From contig BQJR01000002.1 of NCBI GenBank assembly GCA_021604805.1, positions 890,665 through 954,664 of the forward strand: a stretch of DNA of 64,000 bases. The letters are read 5' to 3'. The stretch comes from Planctomycetota bacterium (lineage in GTDB: Bacteria > Planctomycetota > B15-G4). Under the pieces are notes generated by a model. The model saw only the letters and a list, made by a program, of their open reading frames with translations. It had not been told where the DNA came from and made no database searches. The position numbers and the translations under genes are program-made. Of the stretch, positions 49,327 to 56,484 are shown piece by piece. Positions within the stretch are counted from its first letter, which is position 1, and every line of letters starts with the position of its first letter.

Positions 49327-50499
49327 TCAGCCTCGGGGGTTCGCTTGGCGACGGGCGGCGAGCGTGTCGAGCAGCTCGGGCTCTTGCTCGAAGGCGCGCA
49401 TGAGTTCCGTGCCGATGATGCGATGGCCGAGTGCCGACCAGTGACGCTCGTCCACGGTGAAGCGGTCCACGTTGGAACCGATCTGCAGGATGGCCTCGTC
49501 GAGTACCCAGACTTTGAAGCCGATGCCCTCGAGGCGTGCGCGCAACGCGAGCGTGGGTTCCTCACGCGGCATGTCGAGCGCCGGGCCGCCGCGCTGCGTG
49601 CTCGAGAGCTTCCACTTGTTCCAGATCTCGTCGCTGCCCTGGTGCGCTTCAGGGATCAGTACCGCGCGCACTTCCACCTCGTGTTGCGCGGCGAAGGCGG
49701 CGAACTCGCGCAGCTCGTTCCACACCGGCTGCATCATCGACTCGGCCTCGGCGCTGCGTGGCCGTTCGCTGTAGATGAAGCGCCGCAGCTCCGGGGGGCG
49801 ATCTCCCGACGACGCCAGTTGGGCCCGGTAGCGCGCGTAGAGGTTGGAGCCGAGCAGCAGCTTGTGGGCGCGCACCGCGAGTGACGCGAAGACCGCGGGG
49901 AAGGCTTCCACCACGTCGCGGGGGGCGATCTCGCCGTCGACCGTGGTCCAGTTCGCCGCCGACGAGGGGTCGAGCAGCATCTGCGCGCCGGGCGAGATCA
50001 CGAGCAGGATCAGGTCGGGCTGCAGCACCGGGTTCAGCTTCATCGCGCGACGTGCCGACTGCATCGCCGAGTACCCGTTCACGCCGCCGTTCAGCACGCG
50101 CGTGCCCGGGTGCTCGCGGCTCAGCAGCGTTTGCAGCACGTTCGACCAGATCTGGTCGTCTTCATCGGTGCCATCGCCGAAGGTGCGCGAGGCGCCCATG
50201 CCCAGCAGGCGCAGCTCGCGCGGGTCGGCGTCGGCGGGGATCTCGGGGCCGCGCAGGCCGTGCGAGTTGATGTGGGTCTTGCCGTCGTTGAGCGTGGCGC
50301 CGGGCTTGTTGGTCCAGGCGAGGTGCTCGTCGACCTCCAGCGCTCCGGGGCGGCGCAGATCGCGGTCGGTGTCGTAGGCGCCAGCGGCGAAGTCGGCGAT
50401 CACGAGCCCGACAAGAATGCCGACGCCCACTTTGCAGAGCGCCCCGAAGACGAATCGCCGCGTGGGCAACGTGTCGGTGGGGGAGCCTTCGGCGGTCAT
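49327..50499 (-). CDS. SGNH/GDSL-type acyl-transfer partner, membrane anchored
   Basis: A 390-residue protein with one N-terminal membrane helix (VGVGILVGLVIADFAAGAY) and an outer SGNH-hydrolase fold. Block I is LLGMGASRTFGDG, with serine as the expected nucleophile although the usual GDS reads GAS. Block III has VNGGVNGYSAM-like residues, and the Asp-His pair is in DERHWSALGH. It would accept acyl groups from the MBOAT channel and place them on an extracytoplasmic glycan. ATG 50499 is preferred over a longer frame; the gene ends 9 bases before MBOAT. Confidence 0.78.
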   Translation of the reverse strand: MTAEGSPTDTLPTRRFVFGALCKVGVGILVGLVIADFAAGAYDTDRDLRRPGALEVDEHLAWTNKPGATLNDGKTHINSHGLRGPEIPADADPRELRLLGMGASRTFGDGTDEDDQIWSNVLQTLLSREHPGTRVLNGGVNGYSAMQSARRAMKLNPVLQPDLILLVISPGAQMLLDPSSAANWTTVDGEIAPRDVVEAFPAVFASLAVRAHKLLLGSNLYARYRAQLASSGDRPPELRRFIYSERPRSAEAESMMQPVWNELREFAAFAAQHEVEVRAVLIPEAHQGSDEIWNKWKLSSTQRGGPALDMPREEPTLALRARLEGIGFKVWVLDEAILQIGSNVDRFTVDERHWSALGHRIIGTELMRAFEQEPELLDTLAARRQANPRG

Positions 50500-50909
50500 C
50501 GCGCGCGGTCGAATCGGGAGTCGGGACGTCCGTTGGTGCCCGGCCACGCGAGGCCGACCAAAGGTGAACGCCCAAGACTACCCCATCGACGGAGCGTGAG
50601 GCAGCGGTGAGCGAAGCAGGTGCGCGGCGCTCCCGAGCGGGGGGCGTTGCGCGCGGCGCCGCACTCGGGGGCGGGTGAGGTGCGCGCTCGGGTCACTGTG
50701 AGCGAGCACTCGGGCGTCGTCGCCTCGCGCTTCATGCCGCGCGCGTTCGAGAATTCGAACACCCAAGATCACGGTGTCGGCTGTCGCGTGCGCAACTTGA
50801 TCCTGTGGTGGGGACTAGATTCGGCGACAGTGCGGGCCTAGTATCGCCGTCGCGGTTGTTAAGTGTGTTTGTTTCCCAAGCAGTAGGCGGTGATCTGGGA
50901 GGGTGTGCC
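50500..50909. other. 410-base divergent intergenic region
   Basis: It lies between the SGNH-like gene (minus) and the LysM gene (plus). No credible gene is seen. The exact 14-mer GAGAATTCGAACAC at 50749-50762 also occurs at 35283-35296. An AT-richer stretch from about 50795 to 50885 contains TTGATC (50797-50802) and TAGTAT (50839-50844), but their spacing does not fit one promoter. A GGGAGGG ribosome-binding site at 50897-50903 closes the region. Confidence 0.5.
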
Positions 50910-51728
50910 GTGGACGGCGTCGAGCGCGTCATGGTGCTCGGGATCTTCATTGTGATCGTGTTGATCCTGGGTGTCTTGGCTTGGGATGCGAGCAGTGAAG
51001 ACCCAACAGCAGTGCTGGCTCCGGGAGCTGATGGCGGTTCCGGAGCCAGTTCTGCTGCCTTGAGCGACAACAGTTCGGAAGGCAGGGCTTCGAACCCACG
51101 CGGTGAGATGGCTCCCGGTCCGTCGCTCTCCGAGCGGCTGCTCGAGCGTCGTCGGAAGGACAACCGGGCCGGGAGCGACGAGTTGCGCGCCGGCGTCGGC
51201 CGTCCCGCGGAGCGCCCCGGCGCCAAGCAGGCCGACGAGCGCGTGGCCCACGCGAGCACGAAAGAGCCCGCCTCGCAGAGCGCGCCGCGCTCCGAGGTCC
51301 CCAGCCTGAGCTCGTCCACCCGCGTCCCCACCAGCAAGCCCGCGCTGCGCACCCACACGGTGCAAGAGGGCGACACCGCTTGGCGCATCGCCAGCAAGCA
51401 CTACGGCCCCGGCGACATGAACGCGATCCTCGACATGATCCAGGACGCGAACCCCGGCCTCGACCTCGAGCAGTTGGGTCTCGGTCAGGTCATCACGTTG
51501 CCGGCCAAGGCGCCCGCCAACGCGGTGCTCCCCGCTCCGCAAGAGCGCGCCGCCGCCGGGGAAGGCCGCCTCTACAAGGTGGTGTCCGGCGACACGCTGC
51601 ACGGCATCGCGCAGGAGCAGTTCAACGACTCCGGTCGCTGGAAAGAGATCTACGACCTCAACCGGCACCTGATCGCCAGCCCGTCCGACCTGTCTGTCGG
51701 CGTGACGCTGGTGCTCCCCGAGAAGTAG
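50910..51728 (+). CDS. Membrane-anchored double-LysM protein
   Basis: A 272-residue protein with one N-terminal membrane helix (VLGIFIVIVLILGVLAW), a disordered Ser/Arg/Pro-rich linker of about 140 residues and two LysM domains. The first begins HTVQEGDTAWRIASKHYG and the second YKVVSGDTLHGIAQEQF. LysM domains bind N-acetylglucosamine polymers such as peptidoglycan. The GTG start is chosen because GGGAGGG lies six bases upstream; an earlier start would add residues before the helix. anmK follows 7 bases after the stop, linking it to peptidoglycan recycling. Confidence 0.88.
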   Translation: MDGVERVMVLGIFIVIVLILGVLAWDASSEDPTAVLAPGADGGSGASSAALSDNSSEGRASNPRGEMAPGPSLSERLLERRRKDNRAGSDELRAGVGRPAERPGAKQADERVAHASTKEPASQSAPRSEVPSLSSSTRVPTSKPALRTHTVQEGDTAWRIASKHYGPGDMNAILDMIQDANPGLDLEQLGLGQVITLPAKAPANAVLPAPQERAAAGEGRLYKVVSGDTLHGIAQEQFNDSGRWKEIYDLNRHLIASPSDLSVGVTLVLPEK

Positions 51729-51735
51729 GCCGCGC

Positions 51736-52887
51736 ATGACAGGCCGCCTGCTGGTCGGCCTGATGTCGGGGACTTCTTGCGACGGTGTCGACGCCGTCCT
51801 CGCGAGCTTCAGCGGCACACCCGGCGCCGCCGACTTCAGCGCGCGCGTGTTGGCGCACGCGCAACGCTCGTACAGCGCGAGCTTCCGTGGGCGACTGTTG
51901 CGCTTGCCGGGGGCGCGCGCGCCCGAACTCGCGCGTCTCGATCGTGAGCTCGCCGAGCGCTTCGCCGAAGCGGTGAGTGACGCCTTGCAGCTCGCAGGTG
52001 TCGCGCGGGACGACGTGCGTGCCGTGGCCTGCGCGGGTCACACCGCCGTGCACCTCCCCCCCGACGAACACGACGAAGGCGGCACGCTCGTGCTCGGCGA
52101 CGGCGACCGCATCGCCGCGCTCTGCGGCCTGCCCGTGCTCTCCGAGTTGCGCGCCGCCGACCGCGCCGTGGGCGGCATGGGCGCACCGCTCGTACCCTTC
52201 GCCGACGCCTGCTTGCTGCGCGACCCCGAGCGCCCCGTGGCCACGCTGAACCTCGGCGGCATCGCGAACCTCACCTGGATCCCGCCCGAAGGCGCGCCGC
52301 TGGCCTTCGACACCGGCCCCGGCAACATGCTGCTCGATGCGCTCGTCCACTCACGCAGCAACGGGGAGCAGACGCACGACAGCGGCGGCGCGCTCGGCTT
52401 GGCCGGCGAGCCGGATCTCGCCTGGCTGCAGCGCACGCTCGCCACCGACGACTTCGTGAGCGCCGCGCCGCCCAAGTCCACCGGACGCGAGCGCTACGGC
52501 GCGAGCTTCCTGCGCACCCACGCCGCCGCCCTCGATGCGCTCTCCCTGCGCGACGCCTGCGCGACGCTGGCCGCGTACACGGTCGAGTGCGTGGTGCACG
52601 CGCTGCGTACGCACACACCGGCGCCGCCCGCGCAGCTGGTCGTGTCGGGCGGCGGCGCGCTCAACGATTGCCTGATGCACGGACTGCGCGCGCGCTTGCC
52701 CGAAGTGCTCGTGGCCGACAGCGAGGCCGCGCTGGGCGTTCCGGTCTTCGCGCGCGAAGCGCTGGCCATGGCGCTGCTCGCCGACGCTTCGCTGCTCGAG
52801 CTGCCCGGCAACGTCCCCGGGGTGACGGGGGCGAGGCGTGCTGTGCGTCTCGGCAAGCTGAGCCCCGGCCCGCGCTCCTGGCGCTGA
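51736..52887 (+). CDS. anmK: Anhydro-N-acetylmuramic acid kinase
   Basis: AnmK hydrolyses the 1,6-anhydro ring of anhydroMurNAc and phosphorylates it during cell-wall recycling. The 383 residues begin with LLVGLMSGTSCDGVDAVL, the family signature, and contain LNLGGIANLTWIP, DTGPGNMLLDALV and the late VVSGGGALNDCLM. The ASKHA fold is complete and of normal length. With the LysM gene directly before it, this forms a peptidoglycan-linked pair. MurQ, the next enzyme in the pathway, is not in the window. Confidence 0.95.
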   Translation: MTGRLLVGLMSGTSCDGVDAVLASFSGTPGAADFSARVLAHAQRSYSASFRGRLLRLPGARAPELARLDRELAERFAEAVSDALQLAGVARDDVRAVACAGHTAVHLPPDEHDEGGTLVLGDGDRIAALCGLPVLSELRAADRAVGGMGAPLVPFADACLLRDPERPVATLNLGGIANLTWIPPEGAPLAFDTGPGNMLLDALVHSRSNGEQTHDSGGALGLAGEPDLAWLQRTLATDDFVSAAPPKSTGRERYGASFLRTHAAALDALSLRDACATLAAYTVECVVHALRTHTPAPPAQLVVSGGGALNDCLMHGLRARLPEVLVADSEAALGVPVFAREALAMALLADASLLELPGNVPGVTGARRAVRLGKLSPGPRSWR

Positions 52888-52969
52888 CCGCGCGCCCCGC
52901 GGTCGCTTCGCTTGCGCCTCGCCCGTGCGGGGGTCATGCTTCCGCGCTCGCCTCGCCTGGAGATTCGTC

Positions 52970-53833
52970 ATGGAGCCCGTTCGCATCGCCGTCATCGGAG
53001 GCTCCGGTCTCTACTCGATGGAAGGCCTCGACAAGGTGCGCGAGGTCACGCCCGACACGCCCTTCGGCAAGCCCAGCGACGCGATCACCGTGGCCGAGCT
53101 CGATGGCATCCCGCTGGCCTTCCTGCCGCGTCACGGCAAGGGTCACCGCTTGTTGCCCACCGAAGTGCCGAGCCGCGCGAACATCGCCGCGCTCAAGGGT
53201 CTTGGCGTCGAGAAGATCTTGTCCTTCTCCGCCGTGGGCAGCTTGTGCCAGGAGATGGCGCCACGTCACTTCGTGGTGCCCGACCAGCTGATCGATCGCA
53301 CGCGGCATCGTCCTGACACCTTCTTCGGCGACGGCATCGTGGGGCACGTGGCCTTCGCCGATCCCTTCGCCAACTCGCTCGGCAAGATCCTGTTCGACGG
53401 CATGGCCGAGCTGAACGATGTCACGCGGCATCACGGCGGCACACTCGTGTGCATGGAAGGCCCGCTGTTCAGCACGCGCGGCGAGAGCGAGCTCTACCGC
53501 AGCTGGGGGGCGCAGCTGATCAACATGTCGGCGCTGCCCGAGAGCAAGCTCGCGCGCGAAGCCGGCATCGAGTACGGCCTCGTGTGCATGGTCACCGACT
53601 ACGACTGCTGGCACACCGATCACGACGACGTCGACATCCAGATGGTGATCGCCAACCTCGTCGCCAACGGGGCCAACGCCCAGGAGCTGATCCGCAAGGT
53701 GCTGCCCAAGGTGGCCGCCGCCCCGCGCGACGAAGCCATCGCCAAGGCCAGCGAGTTCGCCGTGATCACGGCGCCCGAGTTGCGCCCGGCCGACACCGTG
53801 GCGCGCTTGAAAGGCATCATCGACGGCATCTGA
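52970..53833 (+). CDS. mtnP: S-methyl-5'-thioadenosine phosphorylase
   Basis: MtnP cleaves methylthioadenosine to adenine and methylthioribose 1-phosphate in methionine salvage. The 287 residues show the phosphate loop IAVIGGSGLYSMEG, TPFGKPSDAIT, LPRHGKGHRLLPTEV, and the MTAP-specific VTDYDCWHTDHDD. The combination of INMSALPESKLAREAGI and DYDCW favours MTAP over purine nucleoside phosphorylase. GGAG 7 bases upstream supports ATG 52970. An intrinsic terminator follows 54 bases after the stop. Confidence 0.94.
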   Translation: MEPVRIAVIGGSGLYSMEGLDKVREVTPDTPFGKPSDAITVAELDGIPLAFLPRHGKGHRLLPTEVPSRANIAALKGLGVEKILSFSAVGSLCQEMAPRHFVVPDQLIDRTRHRPDTFFGDGIVGHVAFADPFANSLGKILFDGMAELNDVTRHHGGTLVCMEGPLFSTRGESELYRSWGAQLINMSALPESKLAREAGIEYGLVCMVTDYDCWHTDHDDVDIQMVIANLVANGANAQELIRKVLPKVAAAPRDEAIAKASEFAVITAPELRPADTVARLKGIIDGI

Positions 53834-53887
53834 GCGCTGCGGCGCGCGCCCCGCTCGGGCAGGGAACCCACGTCAGAATCCGAGTCG

Positions 53888-53911
53888 GGAGCACTTCTTT
53901 GGTGCTCCTTT
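53888..53911 (+). terminator. Intrinsic terminator of mtnP
   Basis: GGAGCAC (53888-53894) pairs perfectly with GTGCTCC (53902-53908) across a TTCTTTG loop and is followed by TTT. This is the most textbook-like Rho-independent terminator in the window. It separates mtnP from the beta-helix gene. Confidence 0.75.
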
Positions 53912-53951
53912 CCGGCCTCGCTGACACCATGGGGGCTCACTCGGAGCTCCC

Positions 53952-55334
53952 ATGCGCCCGCTTCGCCGACTGTTCGTCTTGCCCGCCCTCGCGCTGCTCG
54001 CGACTTCGCTGAGCGCCGACACCCTGTTCGTCCCGGGGAACGCGGCCACGCTGAGCGAGGCTGCCGACCTCGCACAGCCGGGTGACCGGATCGTGCTGCG
54101 CGGCGCACAACCGTTGGGCGGCACGGTGCTCAACGACCTCACCGACATCGAGATCCTCGGCAAGGACGGCGCGCTGCTCGATGCCGCGGGCGACGACTAC
54201 GCGCTGGCGCTGTCCGGTTGCAGCGGCGTGCGCGTGCGCGGGCTGCGCTTGGCGAACTCCGCGTCCCACGGACTCTTCGCGGTGGCTTGCGACGAACTCG
54301 ACATCGAACGCGTGCGCATCGACCACGCCGGCTTCGTGGGCCTGCTGCTCTCGAACTGCCACGGAGTGCGCATCACACGTCTGCGCGTGGAGAGCAGCTC
54401 CGGACCGAGCGTGAGCGCCAGCGAGAGCACCGACGTGGAACTCACGCGCTCGCAGCTCAACGACTCCGGCGGCAACGGCGTGTTGCTGTTCGACGCGCGC
54501 CGCGTGCTCGTGGACCGCGTGCGCGTGACCGACAGCGCCGGCCACGGCTTGTTCGCCGACGACTCGCTCGAGCTCGAGATCACCCGCAACCGCTTCCTGC
54601 GCCCGGGCGGCTCAGGCGTGATCCTGGACGGCAACCAGCAGGCCTCGCTGGTGCGCGACAACCTCGTACGTGCCGGCAACCTCGACGGCATCAGCGTGAG
54701 CGGCAGCACGACCGTCGTGGAGCGCAACCGCATCCGCGACGTGCAGGGCTTCGGGCTGCGACTCAGCGGGCCCGCCGACGCCAACTTGCAGAGCCGCGAC
54801 AACCGCATCCGCAACACCGTCGGGAACGGCCTGGAGTTGACGACGTCCGATCAAGGCTCCGAGGGCGATCGCGTGCGCGCCGTCGGCGGACACGGCGCGC
54901 TCGTGCACGGCGACGGCCTCAACCTCACCGACCTGCGCGTGACCCAGTGCGCGCTCGACGGCGTCCACGTGCAGCCCGCCGTCGCGCCCTTCTTCAACAG
55001 CGCCAACGTGTTCGACCACGTGCAGGTGCGCAAGGCCGGCGGGCACGGTTTCGCGGTGGAGCAAGGCACCGGCACCATGCTCGTCAGCGACTGCCGCGTG
55101 TCGGGCGCGCAAGGCCACGGCATGCTCCTCGAAGATGCCGGCGGCACCTACGACGACAACCGCGTGCGAGGCGCCGGCGAGAACGGCATCGACGTGAGCT
55201 CGGGCAACAACCTGTTCCGCGACAACAAGGTCAACGGTTCGAGCGGCCTCGACCTCAACGACCATCCGCCCAGCGGTCAGTCGAACTTCTTCCTCGGCAA
55301 CGACTTCGGCACGGGCGACCCGGCGCCGCTCTGA
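53952..55334 (+). CDS. Secreted right-handed beta-helix protein
   Basis: A 460-residue exported protein with a signal peptide (RLFVLPALALLATSLSAD) and repeated beta-helix coils of about 22-24 residues. Examples are GVRVRGLRLANSASHGLFAV, RVLVDRVRVTDSAGHGLFAD and GTYDDNRVRGAGENGIDVS, each with an NG or HG turn. This matches parallel beta-helix (PbH1/NosD-like) proteins, which include polysaccharide lyases and surface scaffolds. No catalytic residues can be assigned. It is monocistronic between the mtnP terminator and the convergent GT2 gene, 82 bases away. Confidence 0.82.
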   Translation: MRPLRRLFVLPALALLATSLSADTLFVPGNAATLSEAADLAQPGDRIVLRGAQPLGGTVLNDLTDIEILGKDGALLDAAGDDYALALSGCSGVRVRGLRLANSASHGLFAVACDELDIERVRIDHAGFVGLLLSNCHGVRITRLRVESSSGPSVSASESTDVELTRSQLNDSGGNGVLLFDARRVLVDRVRVTDSAGHGLFADDSLELEITRNRFLRPGGSGVILDGNQQASLVRDNLVRAGNLDGISVSGSTTVVERNRIRDVQGFGLRLSGPADANLQSRDNRIRNTVGNGLELTTSDQGSEGDRVRAVGGHGALVHGDGLNLTDLRVTQCALDGVHVQPAVAPFFNSANVFDHVQVRKAGGHGFAVEQGTGTMLVSDCRVSGAQGHGMLLEDAGGTYDDNRVRGAGENGIDVSSGNNLFRDNKVNGSSGLDLNDHPPSGQSNFFLGNDFGTGDPAPL

Positions 55335-55416
55335 GCTGGCGGTGCGTGCGGCGCGAACGCCACGCGCGCCGACGCAGCCTGCGAGCGTTGTGCCACCGCG
55401 CTGCGAGCCGCGCGGC

Positions 55417-56169
55417 TCAGACGCTCCCGAAGAGTCGGCGCAGTCGCAGGCCGATCAAACCCATCGCCGGCGTGTCGCCGCCGAGCTTGGCCTTGTGCGT
55501 GCTCGGCGTGGCGAAGGGCACCGGCACCTGCACGATCTTGAGCTTGGCGGAGCTCGCCGCGGCGAGCGCCTCGGCCTTGATGCGATGGTCGGCGGCCTTC
55601 AACTTGCCCGCGATCTTGCGCAGCGCGTCCATGCGGTAGGCGCGGAAGCCTGACTCGACGTCGTCGATGGGGGCGCCGGTGGCGAAGCGCGCGAGGCCTT
55701 GCCTGCGACGCGGTTCGTCGTCGCCGCCACCTTCGCTCTTGGAGCGCGCGCCCACGGCGACATCCGCGCCGGCTTGCAACGCCTCGATGAGCTTGGGGAT
55801 CTGGAGCAGGTCGTCGGTGCGGTTGGCGGCGCACTCGAGCACGTACTCGTAACCGTGTTCGCTGTCGGCGGCCCACTTGTAGGACTCGCGCAGGGCGAAG
55901 CCGCGACCCTTGTTGCGTCCGGGGCGGCGCAGCAGGTGGATGCGCTCGTCGTCGGCGGCCCAGGTGCCGGCGCGCGACCAGGTCTTGTCGAGGCTGTCGT
56001 CGTCGGCGATGAGCACGTGGATGTCGGGGTCATCCAGATCCAGGAAGCGCTCCATCACCCAGTCGATGTTGTCGCGCTCCTCCTTGGTGGGCACCACGAG
56101 CAGGCAGCGCGGATGCACGCCGGAGGGCTTGGTGGGCGGACGCTTAGGAGGGATCGGTTCGTCGGACAT
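55417..56169 (-). CDS. Glycosyltransferase family 2 (Dpm-like), altered metal site
   Basis: A 250-residue GT-A protein resembling polyprenyl-phosphate sugar transferases: LLVVPTKEERDNIDWVMERF, IADDDSLDKTW (55-65), NKGRGFALRESYKWA and the SGFRAYRMDALRKIAG helix. The second acidic motif, normally a DAD-type triad binding the metal-nucleotide, reads ECAANRTDD (112-120), so both aspartates are missing. The protein lacks the membrane helices of larger Dpm/GtrB forms. It may use another ligand set, another donor or be inactive. The upstream side is a decayed FG-GAP fragment whose frame runs into this start. Confidence 0.75.
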   Translation of the reverse strand: MSDEPIPPKRPPTKPSGVHPRCLLVVPTKEERDNIDWVMERFLDLDDPDIHVLIADDDSLDKTWSRAGTWAADDERIHLLRRPGRNKGRGFALRESYKWAADSEHGYEYVLECAANRTDDLLQIPKLIEALQAGADVAVGARSKSEGGGDDEPRRRQGLARFATGAPIDDVESGFRAYRMDALRKIAGKLKAADHRIKAEALAAASSAKLKIVQVPVPFATPSTHKAKLGGDTPAMGLIGLRLRRLFGSV

Positions 56170-56329
56170 GAGCCTCGGTGTTCCCGTTGCGATGAGCGGT
56201 GCGATGAGCGGTTTCGGCGATCAGGCGCCGAGAGAGCCTAGCCGCTGGATCGGGGTGCGGTCGACAGCGGGGTCGGGAAGCGAGGCCGGCCGGTGGGCTG
56301 CCCCGCGTGTGGCTCAGCTCATTCCGCAC

Positions 56330-56466
56330 GCGGTCCCACTTCAGGTGTTGATTGAGGAGGATCGTGACGCCGTCAGCGCCGATGTTGCCCACGGCGAGGT
56401 CAGGCGCGCCGTCCTGGTTGAGATCTGCGATCGCGATCGAGCTGGGTCTCTCCGGCGCGACGTCGT
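56330..56466 (-). pseudogene. Out-of-frame FG-GAP repeat remnant
   Basis: Read in a frame different from the FG-GAP gene just upstream, this stretch encodes a clear FG-GAP unit: SIAIADLNQDGAPDLAVGN followed by GADGVTILLNQ. No start codon precedes it in that frame. It begins about 20 bases after the stop of the gene ending at 56485. The frame then runs on without meaning to 56144, inside the GT2 start. It looks like the 3' end of a lost paralogue or a frameshifted extra repeat. The remaining bases of the 56170-56484 gap hold nothing recognisable. Confidence 0.7.
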
Positions 56467-56484
56467 GCCGTGCCGCGGCGTGCT

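Noticed and set aside
53888..53911. Possible small RNA in the mtnP/beta-helix gap
   Set aside because: The 7-bp stem, 7-base loop and T-tail fit an intrinsic terminator, with no upstream promoter for a separate RNA.
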